64,000 nucleotides of DNA from Flavobacterium odoriferum (GCF_025499515.1 NZ_JAMKFA010000003.1:243432-307431); one strand, 5' to 3'. Positions 53,779 to 62,226 are shown, counted from the first letter of the stretch. Notes: generated by a model not told the origin, from the letters alone. Numbers and translations are program-made.

Positions 53779-54225
53779 ATGAAAATTAATTGGGGAACAG
53801 GAATTGTAATTGCATTTGGATTATTCATGATATTTATTTTATCGTTTGTATATAAAGTACAATCAAATCAAAAATATGATAATGAGTTAGTTACAGATGA
53901 ATATTATAAAAAAGAAGCAACAGTTCAGGCAGATATTGAAAAAAAACAAAATGCTAATGCTTTAAAAAATTTGGTAGTAATTAAAGAAGTTGAAGAAGGA
54001 ATTTCAGTTGAATTTCCTGGAGACTTTGATTATTCAAAAATAAATGGAAAAGTGTCCTTATATAGACCGTCAAGTCAGAAACTAGATTTTGAAATTAATA
54101 TCTCACTTTCTAGTCCACATTTGCTCATACCTAAAAGTAATTTGACTGGCGGTCTTTGGGACATTTCTGTTGATTGGAATTATGATGGTGTTGATTATTT
54201 AAACAAAGAAACAATCTATTTTTAA
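53779..54225 (+). CDS. ccoH: CcoH/FixH family protein
   Basis: A 148-aa protein with one N-terminal membrane helix ('WGTGIVIAFGLFMIFILSFVYKV') and a periplasmic beta-rich FixH domain ('YDNELVTDEYYKKE...', 'LYRPSSQKLDFEINI', 'GLWDISVDWNYDGVDYLN'). The 'YYKKE' and 'GxW' patterns are family features. It takes part in assembly and maturation of the cbb3 oxidase; the exact step is unclear. It lies 12 nt before the TauE/SafE-like gene. Confidence 0.92.
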   Translation: MKINWGTGIVIAFGLFMIFILSFVYKVQSNQKYDNELVTDEYYKKEATVQADIEKKQNANALKNLVVIKEVEEGISVEFPGDFDYSKINGKVSLYRPSSQKLDFEINISLSSPHLLIPKSNLTGGLWDISVDWNYDGVDYLNKETIYF

Positions 54226-54237
54226 TAGAACTTTAAA

Positions 54238-54939
54238 ATGCTTTATTCAGCTTTCATATTTGGTTTAATTAGTAGCTTTCACTGCGTAGGAATGTGCGGT
54301 CCAATTGCTATGATGTTGCCTGTTGACAGAAATAATGAAGCAAAAAAAGTTACACAAATTATTACTTATCATATTGGAAAATTAACTGCTTACGGAATTT
54401 TAGGCTTAATTTTTGGGTTATTGGGTAGGAGTTTCTATTTAGCAGGGATGCAACAGCAATTATCTATAATAGTAGGTGTTTTGATGATTGTTGTTGCATT
54501 AGTTCCTGAAAAAGTTTTTGCTAAATATAATTTTTCAAAACCAGTGTATAAAATTATTTCAAAAGTAAAATCGAGTTTAGGACAACAGTTTAAAAACAAA
54601 AGTTATAAATCGTTATTTACCATTGGTTTATTGAATGGGTTTTTACCTTGCGGAATGGTTTATGTAGCCATTTTTGGTGCCATAGCAATGCAAAGCGTTT
54701 CTTTAGGAGTATTGTATATGCTTTTATTCGGAATTGGAACGATACCGATGTTAACCGCAGTAATTTACATATCTAACGTTTTATCGTTTTCTTTTAGAGG
54801 AACATTGCAAAAAATTATTCCAGTAGTTGCTGTAGTAATAGGAATGTTATTTATTATTAGAGGATTAGGTTTAGATATTCCATATTTATCACCAAGTAAT
54901 ATGAGTTTGTTTGTTCAATCAGAAGCAAACTGTCATTAA
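54238..54939 (+). CDS. TauE/SafE (DsbD-like) membrane protein of the cco operon
   Basis: A 233-aa polytopic membrane protein with two repeated halves. Each carries a Cys/Pro motif: 'ISSFHCVGMCGPIAMM' in the first and 'LLNGFLPCGMVYVAIF' in the second. This is the urease-accessory/SafE-like branch that often closes cbb3 operons (sometimes called RdxS-like). It may export or import copper or reducing equivalents for oxidase assembly; this is inferred from context. Two terminators follow. Confidence 0.9.
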   Translation: MLYSAFIFGLISSFHCVGMCGPIAMMLPVDRNNEAKKVTQIITYHIGKLTAYGILGLIFGLLGRSFYLAGMQQQLSIIVGVLMIVVALVPEKVFAKYNFSKPVYKIISKVKSSLGQQFKNKSYKSLFTIGLLNGFLPCGMVYVAIFGAIAMQSVSLGVLYMLLFGIGTIPMLTAVIYISNVLSFSFRGTLQKIIPVVAVVIGMLFIIRGLGLDIPYLSPSNMSLFVQSEANCH

Positions 54940-54957
54940 AATAAACTAGTTAATAGG

Positions 54958-54995
54958 AGAAAAGGTGTTGGAAATAAATTTTCAGCACCTTTTCT
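54958..54995. terminator. Terminator of the cco operon
   Basis: AGAAAAGGTG / CACCTTTTCT stem around an 18-nt loop, first of two adjacent hairpins. Confidence 0.6.
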
Positions 54996-55000
54996 ATTAA

Positions 55001-55033
55001 AAAAACCTCATCAAGCATTTGATGAGGTTTTTT
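55001..55033. terminator. Second, bidirectional terminator
   Basis: AAAACCTCATCAA-GCAT-TTGATGAGGTTTT with T's on both strands. It serves the convergent cco operon and nuclease gene. Confidence 0.85.
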
Positions 55034-55053
55034 GTTTATTTGTTGTTGTGAAA

Positions 55054-56136
55054 TTAGTTCACAATTATTTTCTTGGTAGTTGAAGCATTTTCAGTAGCCA
55101 ATTGAATTAAATAGAATCCTTTTGGTAAATCTGAAACTTTGTATGCATCATTTACTTTTGATGGATTTTTAATTTCTTGAATAATTTGTCCGTTGATATT
55201 GTATAAAACAATTGATTTTAATTCTGTTGCAGTTGAAACATATACTTCATTATTAATTGCTGGATTTGGATAAATTGATGCGTTTTCTACAGAAACAAAA
55301 TCCTCAGCTGATAAGAAAATTGCCGGCCATCTATTTTCTGCTACTGGACCTCCCCAAATAACAGTTGCTAAATATGGATTATCAATAAAAGGATTTCTGT
55401 TACCTTGTCCGTAAGTATTTGAAGCATTTCCTAAATATGTATTTCTATTATCTTCATATTGAGAAACTGGATCTTCGGAATTCCATTGTAATAATAGATC
55501 TACCATGTTGGAATCAGTTGCGTTTGTAGAACCAATAGTAACATAAGTCGGTAAACATTGTGAGCCATATCTAAGATACATATACATAACTATACGTGCT
55601 ACATCTCCTTTCCATTCATTGCCAGGATACCAACCATTTGTACCAACTGTAAAAGAGTTTATTCCACTTCCTGAGGCAAACAATCTATTTCCTCTTGTTC
55701 CATTTCTTTGAACATCACTTGAACGTAACATTTGAGCGTCAGCACCAGGTCCAGATGAACCTAAATCAGGATTACCTAATGATTGTGCAAATACATGTTC
55801 TCTATTCCAATCTCCAACAGCACCACCATTACTATTTTTATTTCTTGATCGGTCATTTGTTACATCACCATCTGAACCATTTTCCCATCCATAAACTAAT
55901 AATACATTTGATGAATTTGCTGGATCCAAGTCTACAATTTTTAATGCTTCCCATACTTGAGAATAAGTCAAGTTGGTAGTATGTGTTGTTGTAATTTTTG
56001 TTGCCAAAGCATTCTTTAAATTCATTCCAGTTAAAGTCCAGTTAAAACCATTGTAATATGGTGTTGCAGGAGCTCCAGCTTGTGAAAAAGCTAACGAAAC
56101 AAATGCAAAAAATAATAAGGTAAAATTCTTTTTCAT
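55054..56136 (-). CDS. Endonuclease I-type secreted nuclease with T9SS domain
   Basis: A 360-aa exported nuclease. It has a signal peptide (1-19, 'LLFFAFVSLAFSQ'), then an endonuclease I (EndA/NucM-type) domain with 'VGDWNREHVFAQSLG' holding the catalytic His and 'NRLFASGSGINSF'. Asn/Glu metal ligands follow in 'WNSEDPVSQYEDNRN' and 'GQGNRNPFIDNP'. The T9SS type A domain begins 'NASIYPNPAINNEVYVS' and ends 'TTKKIIVN'. It degrades extracellular DNA, probably for nutrient use. It is 3 nt before the rsmB-like gene's stop on the same strand. Confidence 0.92.
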   Translation of the reverse strand: MKKNFTLLFFAFVSLAFSQAGAPATPYYNGFNWTLTGMNLKNALATKITTTHTTNLTYSQVWEALKIVDLDPANSSNVLLVYGWENGSDGDVTNDRSRNKNSNGGAVGDWNREHVFAQSLGNPDLGSSGPGADAQMLRSSDVQRNGTRGNRLFASGSGINSFTVGTNGWYPGNEWKGDVARIVMYMYLRYGSQCLPTYVTIGSTNATDSNMVDLLLQWNSEDPVSQYEDNRNTYLGNASNTYGQGNRNPFIDNPYLATVIWGGPVAENRWPAIFLSAEDFVSVENASIYPNPAINNEVYVSTATELKSIVLYNINGQIIQEIKNPSKVNDAYKVSDLPKGFYLIQLATENASTTKKIIVN

Positions 56137-56138
56137 AT

Positions 56139-57356
56139 CTATTTATTTTTTCTTTCTAATAATGCCATGTAAAATCCGTCAAAGCCACTTTCGTGAGCTA
56201 ATACTTTTCGATCTTGAACAAAGGTAAATTCTTTTCCAATTTCAGTACTTAAGAAATGCTTAATTTGTTCTTGATTTTCTGATGGAAGTACAGAACAAGT
56301 AGCATAAACTAACTTTCCGCCTGGTTTTACAATTTTTGAGTAATTTTCTAATACTTCAGCTTGAATTTTTTTGATGTTCTCAATAAATTCAGGTTGTAAT
56401 TTCCACTTGCTATCTGGGTTTCTTTTTAAAACACCTAATCCACTACATGGCGCATCGATTAAAACTCTATCTGCTTTTTCGTGTAATTTTTTTATCGTTT
56501 TTGTGCTTTCAATTACTCTTGGTTCAATGTTGAAAGCGCCATTACGTTTCGCTCTAATTTTTAATTGCTTTAATTTACTTTCATATAAATCCATTGCAAT
56601 TAATTGCCCTTTGTTTTCCATTAAAGAAGCCAAATGCAAGGTTTTTCCGCCAGCACCGGCACAAGTATCCACAACACGCATTCCTGGTTTTACATCCAAG
56701 AAATAAGCGACTAACTGAGATGAAGCATCTTGCACTTCAAATAATCCGTCTTTAAAGGCATCCGTTAAGAATACATTTGCTCTTTCTGTCAAAATTAATG
56801 CATCTGGATAATCGTTATGAAACTCAGTTTCAATATTCAAATCCATTAACATAGCGCGTAACTTTTCTTTAGTGGTTTTAAGTCTGTTAACTCTTAAAAT
56901 TACTTTTGCTTGCTCGTTTTGAGCTGCTAGTTCTTTAGTCCAAATTTCCTCACCTAATTCCTTAACACCCAATTCATCCATCCAATCTGGAATTGACTCT
57001 TTGAATTTTCTAGTTTTAGTTAATTCGTCAAATCTACCTTTAATTCTTCTAACTGGTGTTTCTTCAAAATATTTCCAATCGGGTAGGGTATACCCTCTTA
57101 ATACTGCCCAAACGGCAAATATTCTCCAAATTTTATCTCTATCAAAAGGCTCTTTAACTTCTGCAATTTCTACATATAGACGTTTCCAACGTACTATTTC
57201 GTATATGGTTTCTGCAACAAATTTTCTATCATGACTTCCCCAACGCTTGTCTTTTTTCAAAGCTCTTGCAACAACTTTATCGGCATATTCACCTTCGTTA
57301 AAAATCGCCATTAGCGAATCTATAGTGGTAAATACTAAATTTCTGTGTAATCTCAT
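56139..57356 (-). CDS. RsmB/NOP-type rRNA (cytosine-C5) methyltransferase
   Basis: A 405-aa SAM-dependent RNA m5C methyltransferase. The N-terminal NusB-like helical domain covers about 1-140. The Rossmann methyltransferase core has 'VQDASSQLVAYFLDVKPGMRVVDTCAGAGGKTLHLASLM' (SAM site), 'LIDAPCSGLGVLKRNPD' (Cys) and 'GGKLVYATCSVLPSENQEQI' (catalytic Cys). It most likely modifies 16S rRNA. The longer frame overlaps a -7 element at 57385-57378, so the ATG at 57356 is used. Confidence 0.92.
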   Translation of the reverse strand: MRLHRNLVFTTIDSLMAIFNEGEYADKVVARALKKDKRWGSHDRKFVAETIYEIVRWKRLYVEIAEVKEPFDRDKIWRIFAVWAVLRGYTLPDWKYFEETPVRRIKGRFDELTKTRKFKESIPDWMDELGVKELGEEIWTKELAAQNEQAKVILRVNRLKTTKEKLRAMLMDLNIETEFHNDYPDALILTERANVFLTDAFKDGLFEVQDASSQLVAYFLDVKPGMRVVDTCAGAGGKTLHLASLMENKGQLIAMDLYESKLKQLKIRAKRNGAFNIEPRVIESTKTIKKLHEKADRVLIDAPCSGLGVLKRNPDSKWKLQPEFIENIKKIQAEVLENYSKIVKPGGKLVYATCSVLPSENQEQIKHFLSTEIGKEFTFVQDRKVLAHESGFDGFYMALLERKNK

Positions 57357-57377
57357 TTTATATTTTAAATCAGCCTG

Positions 57378-57385
57378 CAAAGATA
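57378..57385 (-). promoter_or_regulatory. -7 element of the rsmB-like gene
   Basis: Minus-strand TATCTTTG, exact TAnnTTTG, 21 nt before the ATG. Confidence 0.55.
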
Positions 57386-57400
57386 CAAATTAAAATAAAA

Positions 57401-57424
57401 AAAGCTGCCTAAATTGGCAGCTTT
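57401..57424 (-). terminator. Terminator of the Arg/Ser/Pro repeat protein gene
   Basis: AAAGCTGCC / GGCAGCTTT stem, T-run on the minus strand, directly after the stop at 57430. Confidence 0.85.
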
Positions 57425-57429
57425 ATGAT

Positions 57430-58638
57430 TTATCCTCTTCCAGAATTTCTTGAACCCGAACTTCTTGAACCTGAATTACCTCTTGGAGCACTATTTCGTT
57501 GACCTGAATCACTTCTTGGCGCACTCATTTTTGGTGCAGATTGTGATCTTGGCTCTGAATATCCTCTTGGACTTTCTGTTTTTGGAGAACTTGTTCTTGG
57601 TTCAGAATATGTTCTAGGGTTTTCGGCTCTTGGCGTACTTACTTTAGGAGCATTATTTCTTGGTTCAGAGAAGGTTCTTGGATTTTCAGTTTTTGGACCG
57701 TTATTTCTTGGTGAACTTGTTCTTGGCTCTACGCTTACTTCATTTTGTCTTGGATTTGTTGATCTTGGTGTTGAACTATTTCTTGGGTTTGTAACTTCTG
57801 TATCTCTTGTTCTTGGAGTAGATGTTGTTCCTCTTGTTCCACCAGTTCTTGGTTCATTACTCGCAATTTCGTTTCTTCCTCTTGGAGTTCTTACCGGTCT
57901 GTTATTGTCTAAATCTTGACGGTTAGTATATCCTGCATTTCTGTGTGCAAAAGAACGATTTGGGTGTCTTGTTTCATAACCATTTCCTCTTCTTCCATAA
58001 TAGTTGTTGTAAACATTTGCACATCTTCTGTGACTAGCATAGTGATAAGAGTGACCAAAGTTTATATGAACATGAATGTGATTTCTGTATCTAAATACTG
58101 GGAATGGATTCCAATAATAATAATAACTTGGATAATAATTCCAATACCATGAAGAACAATACGGACGATAATTGGTTACCCAAAAAGTATTATAAATCAC
58201 AGGTGTATGAACATAAACTGGCTCATAAATATAGTTTTGACCATACATGTAAACATCTCCAACAACTTGCACCTGAACTCTATTGTTTCTATCGCGCTCA
58301 ATTTCAATTGTTGCCACATCTTGATAAACGTCTTTGTCTAAAACAGCTTGAACAATTACCAAGTGTACATTTCCTTCAACCGATTCAATTACACGAAGAT
58401 AATCTACATAATTATCGTTGTTTAAGTCTAAGTTTGAAAGTTGCGCTTTTGGATCGTTAATTCTGTTTTCAAAGTCTTCTAAATTAGATGCGTCACCAAA
58501 AACAGATGCAATGGCTCTTAAATCTAAGTTATCACTAATATCAGCACTTGAAGCTGTAACGGTAGTTTTTTCCTGAGCAAATAATGATGTCACAGACAAC
58601 ATTGCCAATGCACTTATAGAAAGTAATTTCGTTTTCAT
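57430..58638 (-). CDS. Exported protein with basic Pro/Arg/Ser repeat tail
   Basis: A 402-aa protein I do not recognise. It has a signal peptide (1-21, 'SALAMLSVTSLFAQ'). A folded ~120-residue part follows ('DNLDLRAIASVFGDASNLEDFE', 'VHLVIVQAVLDKDVYQDVATIEIERD'). A Tyr/His/Trp-rich segment comes next ('YYYYWNPFPVFRYRNHIHVH'). The last ~170 residues are a low-complexity basic tail of repeats such as 'NPRTYSEPRTSSPKTE' ending '...SGSRNSGRG'. It is probably surface- or envelope-bound and binds polyanions (inference). The longer frame is rejected because the ATG at 58638 starts the signal peptide. A sigma-54-like promoter precedes it. Confidence 0.82.
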   Translation of the reverse strand: MKTKLLSISALAMLSVTSLFAQEKTTVTASSADISDNLDLRAIASVFGDASNLEDFENRINDPKAQLSNLDLNNDNYVDYLRVIESVEGNVHLVIVQAVLDKDVYQDVATIEIERDRNNRVQVQVVGDVYMYGQNYIYEPVYVHTPVIYNTFWVTNYRPYCSSWYWNYYPSYYYYWNPFPVFRYRNHIHVHINFGHSYHYASHRRCANVYNNYYGRRGNGYETRHPNRSFAHRNAGYTNRQDLDNNRPVRTPRGRNEIASNEPRTGGTRGTTSTPRTRDTEVTNPRNSSTPRSTNPRQNEVSVEPRTSSPRNNGPKTENPRTFSEPRNNAPKVSTPRAENPRTYSEPRTSSPKTESPRGYSEPRSQSAPKMSAPRSDSGQRNSAPRGNSGSRSSGSRNSGRG

Positions 58639-58683
58639 AACATTTGTATTTTGGTTAAACACTAATTTCATGTTTTATGCTAA

Positions 58684-58698
58684 CCAATTTCTGTGCCA
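58684..58698 (-). promoter_or_regulatory. Sigma-54-like promoter of the repeat-protein gene
   Basis: Minus-strand TGGCAC-N5-TTGG (58698-58684) has GG and GG ten bases apart, near the -24/-12 pattern. It is 46 nt before the ATG, and no TAnnTTTG element is seen there. Confidence 0.45.
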
Positions 58699-58773
58699 AA
58701 AAATTACAACAATCTTAAATATTTGTTTTTCAGGTATTTAAAAATTATATTCCGCATTTAAAATTTATTCACT

Positions 58774-58781
58774 TATATTTG
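58774..58781 (+). promoter_or_regulatory. -7 element of the YCF48-like gene
   Basis: TATATTTG, exact TAnnTTTG, 18 nt before the ATG. Confidence 0.5.
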
Positions 58782-58799
58782 AAATTATAATTCTATCGT

Positions 58800-59831
58800 A
58801 TGAAAAACTATTTATTTATCCTTTTAATTTGCTTAGGTTGTGCTTCAAAAAAAGAAATTGTTGTGCCTAAATTTGAATCTAAAATTGTTTCTAATGAAAA
58901 ACTGAGTTGTAGAGCCATTTTTGTTGATACTGATAAAGTTTGGTTAGGAATGGATAAAGGCAGATACGGTTTTTACGATAAGAAAAAAGATACGTTAGTA
59001 GTAAAAACAATTCAAAGTGTTTCTAATACTACAGAGTTTAGAAGTATTGCTGCTACTAAAGACGCAATTTTTATTTTGGCTGTTGGAAATCCAGCCAAAT
59101 TGATTAAAATTGATAAAAAATCGTTACAAGAAACCATTGTTTATCAAGAAGAAAACGAGAAAGTATTTTACGACAGCATGCAATTTGTTGACAATTTGAA
59201 CGGCTTTGCAATGGGTGACCCAACAGAAGATTGTTTGTCGTTTATTAAAACAGCTGATGGAGGCAATTCTTGGGAAAAGGTTTCTTGTGCCAATTTTCCA
59301 AAAGTTAGCGAAGGTGAAGCTGCTTTTGCAACGAGCAATACTAATTTAATTGTAAAAGGGAAATCAATTTTTATGGTTTCTGGAGGCAAGAAATCACGTG
59401 TTTTTGTTTCGCACGATTTTGGAACTTCTTGGCTAGTGTATGAAACACCTATTGTACAAGGTGAAGAAATGACCGGAATTTTTACAGCAGATTTTTACAA
59501 TGATAAAACAGGAATTATCGCTGGTGGAAATTACCTAAAGCAAACTCAAAATTGGTCAAACAAAGCCATCACAACCAATGGTGGCAAGACGTGGAATTTA
59601 ATTGCTGAAAACGAAGCTTTCGGTTATGCTTCATGTGTTCAGTTTGTACCAAATAGTAAAGCAAAGCAACTAATTTCTGTTGGTGGAACAGGAATGTTTT
59701 ATTCTTCTGATTTTGGCAAAAGTTGGACGAAATTTTCTGATGATAAAGATTTTTATACGTTTAGATTTGAATCAGAAAAAGTGTTTTATGCAACTGGAAG
59801 AAATAAATTAGTTCGGTTTGAAATAAAATAA
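58800..59831 (+). CDS. YCF48-like (BNR-repeat) lipoprotein
   Basis: A 343-aa lipoprotein: signal peptide 'LFILLICLGC' with the lipobox Cys around residue 14. A beta-propeller follows with BNR-type repeats 'TADGGNSWEKVSC', 'SHDFGTSWLVYET', 'TTNGGKTWNLIAE' and 'SSDFGKSWTKFSD' (the S/T-x-D/G-G-x-x-W pattern). It resembles the photosystem II assembly factor YCF48 fold and sialidase-like propellers but has no obvious catalytic residues. Such proteins are often called 'oxidoreductase' by error. It is probably involved in protein or ligand binding at the outer surface. It is monocistronic. Confidence 0.88.
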   Translation: MKNYLFILLICLGCASKKEIVVPKFESKIVSNEKLSCRAIFVDTDKVWLGMDKGRYGFYDKKKDTLVVKTIQSVSNTTEFRSIAATKDAIFILAVGNPAKLIKIDKKSLQETIVYQEENEKVFYDSMQFVDNLNGFAMGDPTEDCLSFIKTADGGNSWEKVSCANFPKVSEGEAAFATSNTNLIVKGKSIFMVSGGKKSRVFVSHDFGTSWLVYETPIVQGEEMTGIFTADFYNDKTGIIAGGNYLKQTQNWSNKAITTNGGKTWNLIAENEAFGYASCVQFVPNSKAKQLISVGGTGMFYSSDFGKSWTKFSDDKDFYTFRFESEKVFYATGRNKLVRFEIK

Positions 59832-59867
59832 AAAAAACGCTCAACTTAATAATTGAGCGTTTTTTTT
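59831..59867. terminator. Bidirectional terminator
   Basis: ACGCTCAA / TTGAGCGT stem flanked by A's and T's, between the propeller gene (+) and the Spy-like gene (-). Confidence 0.88.
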
Positions 59868-60315
59868 ATCCTTTTCTTTTTTCTCGCATTTGTTTCAATA
59901 AATGACGATTAAAATCTTCTTCGGCTTTTTTGAGCTTAATAATTTTCTTTGCACTAATAACACCTTGTAAATCTTTGATGAATTTTTTACGCAGTGTAAA
60001 TAAATTCTCTTCAATAGTTTCCATTTGAGTCAATAGGGTAGAAGCATCTTTTTCCGAAAGTTTTTCTACACTTCCTGGTTCAAAACGATCCAAAATTGCT
60101 TTCATTTTCTCATGACGTAATTCGGCTTGTTTGTCGTCAAACGTGTTATAGATTGGCCAAAATTTTTGTGCTTCTTCAGTGGTTAAATCTAATTGCTCAG
60201 TAATATAAGCCACTTTTAGTGCTTTTACTTTTTCTTTTTTATCTCTGAATCCTTGTGCAAAGGAAATCGATGTCATTAAAAGAAATAAAATTGGAAATAT
60301 AATTTTTGTTCTCAT
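59866..60315 (-). CDS. Spy/CpxP-like periplasmic protein
   Basis: A 149-aa exported protein: signal peptide (1-20, 'LFLLMTSISFAQ'), then an all-helical region with the LTxxQ-like pair 'LDLTTEEAQKFWPIYNTFDD' and basic C-terminus 'HLLKQMREKRKG'. The family comprises periplasmic chaperones and sensors of envelope stress. It is the third gene after an ECF sigma factor and a membrane protein, 4 nt after that gene's stop. It may help to sense the signal that frees the sigma factor (inference). Confidence 0.8.
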   Translation of the reverse strand: MRTKIIFPILFLLMTSISFAQGFRDKKEKVKALKVAYITEQLDLTTEEAQKFWPIYNTFDDKQAELRHEKMKAILDRFEPGSVEKLSEKDASTLLTQMETIEENLFTLRKKFIKDLQGVISAKKIIKLKKAEEDFNRHLLKQMREKRKG

Positions 60316-60319
60316 ATCT

Positions 60320-60751
60320 TTATTCGTTTAAAATGTAATCTAAGTTTTCTGTTTCTGATAAATAGGCTTCAATTTCATCACTTTCTGATGTTGAAACACC
60401 AAGTGAAGTTTCTAAAGCAATAACATCTTCGTCAGTTAAATGTTTGGTTAATTCTGTAGTTCCAACGCTTTGTTGTGCTAAATAACTCTCAATTGTAGTG
60501 GCATCTAAATTACTTTCGCTAGCCATATTAAAATACACCGGAATTGCAATTGCTAATAATAGTAAAGCCGCAATACTACTCATCCAAACTTGTTTTCTGT
60601 AGAATAACGAAACTACTTTTACTTCTTTTTCAGCTGGTTGTTCAGCTTCAATTTGTCGCATCATTTTTGCTTCAAATTGTTCAAAGTAGTTTTCTGGCGT
60701 TTTAAATCCAGTTGTAATTTTATCGTTATTTTCTAAATCAAAATTCTTCAT
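60320..60751 (-). CDS. Membrane protein, probable anti-sigma factor of the ECF operon
   Basis: 143 aa. The cytoplasmic N-terminus has 'TGFKTPENYFEQFEAKMM', a motif seen in flavobacterial sigma-factor partner proteins. One transmembrane helix ('WMSSIAALLLLAIAIPVYF', about 57-75) follows, with an acidic periplasmic tail ('SESDEIEAYLSETENLDYILNE'). The topology and position (30 nt after an ECF sigma gene) suggest an anti-sigma factor, although it lacks a clear ZAS zinc motif (no HxxxCxxC). A second ATG exists at 60757. Confidence in the role is moderate. Confidence 0.75.
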   Translation of the reverse strand: MKNFDLENNDKITTGFKTPENYFEQFEAKMMRQIEAEQPAEKEVKVVSLFYRKQVWMSSIAALLLLAIAIPVYFNMASESNLDATTIESYLAQQSVGTTELTKHLTDEDVIALETSLGVSTSESDEIEAYLSETENLDYILNE

Positions 60752-60781
60752 ATTCATTAGACAAAAATAGTTCTAAAAGGT

Positions 60782-61330
60782 TTAATTTGTATGTAAATAT
60801 TCTTCAATTTTTTTTACCGCAATATGATAACTTGCTTTTAATGCACCAACAGAAGTAGTTAAAATTTCCGACATTTCTTCGTATTTTAATTCTTCAAAAT
60901 ATTTCATTTTAAATACTAGTTGTTGTTTTTCGGGTAAAGTTGCAATTGCTTTTTGAAGTTTTAATTGAATTTCGTTGCCATCAAAAAAAACATCACTTTC
61001 TAATTTGTTTAATTCTTTTTGTTGTACTTCTTCATTCGAAATGCCTTGTTTTTTTGAACGTTGTTGCATAAAAGTGATGGCTTCGTTGGTTGCAATTCGA
61101 TACATCCATGAAAATAATTTACTATCGCCTTTAAAGTTTTTTAAATTGGCAAATACTTTAACAAACGTATTTTGCAGTACATCATCAGCGTCATCATGGT
61201 TTAAAACCATTCCTCTAATGTGATTATACAAAGGTTTTTGATATAACTGCAAGAGCTTTCTAAACGCTTCATTTTGCGTTTTTGGGTGTATTAATTCTAA
61301 AACAAATGCTTTTTCGTCTTGCAAAATCAA
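60782..61330 (-). CDS. ECF-family RNA polymerase sigma factor
   Basis: A 182-aa sigma-70 family protein with region 2 ('YNHIRGMVLNHDDADDVLQNTFVKVFANLKNFKGDSKLFSWMYRIATNEAITFMQ', promoter -10 contacts) and region 4 ('LQKAIATLPEKQQLVFKMKYFEELKYEEMSEILTTSVGALKASYHIAVKKIEEYL', helix-turn-helix). It lacks region 3, as ECF factors do. It is followed by a probable anti-sigma membrane protein and a Spy-like protein in one operon, so it probably answers an envelope signal. The leader shows no clear promoter of the housekeeping type. Confidence 0.95.
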   Translation of the reverse strand: MILQDEKAFVLELIHPKTQNEAFRKLLQLYQKPLYNHIRGMVLNHDDADDVLQNTFVKVFANLKNFKGDSKLFSWMYRIATNEAITFMQQRSKKQGISNEEVQQKELNKLESDVFFDGNEIQLKLQKAIATLPEKQQLVFKMKYFEELKYEEMSEILTTSVGALKASYHIAVKKIEEYLHTN

Positions 61331-61412
61331 TCTATTATTTTCATAAGACTAAAGATATTCAAAAAGGTTTAATTTTAATTTTTGTTTTAGCAGAATTATT
61401 GTTTTGACTTTG

Positions 61413-61420
61413 TAACTTTG
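61413..61420 (+). promoter_or_regulatory. -7 element of pdxH
   Basis: TAACTTTG, exact TAnnTTTG, 22 nt before the ATG; no -33 at usual spacing. Confidence 0.5.
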
Positions 61421-61442
61421 TTGTTCAAACCACCAATCAAAA

Positions 61443-62087
61443 ATGAAAGATTTAAGTAATTACAGAAAATCGTATGAGAAAAGCGAACTTTTGGAAAATC
61501 AAATTCCAGAAGATCCCATCAATCTTTTTCACCGATGGTTTTATGAAGCCGAAGATTTAAACGCTGCCGACGAAGTAAACGCAATGACTGTTTCTACCAT
61601 AGGTTTAGATGGTTTTCCAAAATCGAGAGTGGTGTTGCTTAAAAAGTTTAATGAAGAAGGATTTATTTTTTACACCAATTATAATTCGGAAAAAGGAAAA
61701 GCAATTTTGAATAATCCGAATATATGTTTGTCTTTTTTTTGGCCAACGGTGGAACGCCAGATTATTATAAAAGGAATTGCTGAAAAAACCGATGCAACCC
61801 TTTCAGATAATTATTTTGCTTCGCGACCAGATGGAAGTAAGCTGGGTGCAATTGTTTCACCACAAAGTGAAGTGATTCCGAATCGTGAATTTTTAGAACA
61901 TAATTTAAAACAACTGGAAAAAGATTTTGAAGGTAAAGAAATTTTGCGTCCAGCGCATTGGGGTGGCTTTTTAGTTCGACCAGTAGAAGTTGAATTTTGG
62001 CAAGGTCGTCCTAATCGTTTGCATGATCGAATAAGATATCAATTACAAGAAGACTTTAATTGGAAAATTGAACGATTATCTCCTTGA
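61443..62087 (+). CDS. pdxH: Pyridoxamine/pyridoxine 5'-phosphate oxidase
   Basis: FMN enzyme (214 aa) that makes pyridoxal 5'-phosphate, in the last step of vitamin B6 synthesis and salvage. Typical motifs are 'NAMTVSTIGLDGFPKSRVVLLKKFNEEGFIFYTNYNSEKGKAI' (FMN and phosphate contacts), 'ERQIIIKGIAEK', 'FASRPDGSKLGAIVSPQSEVI', and the C-terminal 'FWQGRPNRLHDRIRYQ' holding Arg/His of the substrate site. It is cytoplasmic. It is divergent from the sigma operon, with its own -7 element and terminator. Confidence 0.97.
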   Translation: MKDLSNYRKSYEKSELLENQIPEDPINLFHRWFYEAEDLNAADEVNAMTVSTIGLDGFPKSRVVLLKKFNEEGFIFYTNYNSEKGKAILNNPNICLSFFWPTVERQIIIKGIAEKTDATLSDNYFASRPDGSKLGAIVSPQSEVIPNREFLEHNLKQLEKDFEGKEILRPAHWGGFLVRPVEVEFWQGRPNRLHDRIRYQLQEDFNWKIERLSP

Positions 62088-62115
62088 TAATCAGAAGGCT
62101 ATTTTTTTTAATACG

Positions 62116-62146
62116 AAATCCCAACTATTTTTAGTTGGGATTTTTT
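62116..62146 (+). terminator. Terminator of pdxH
   Basis: AAATCCCAACTA / TAGTTGGGATTT stem, four-nt loop, then TTTTTT. Confidence 0.88.
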
Positions 62147-62226
62147 ATTTTCTGTAAGTAAATTATTAAGTAATTGTTATATAAAAGGTTAAAATGTTAA
62201 ATTTTTGCGCATTTCATCGAATTTAT

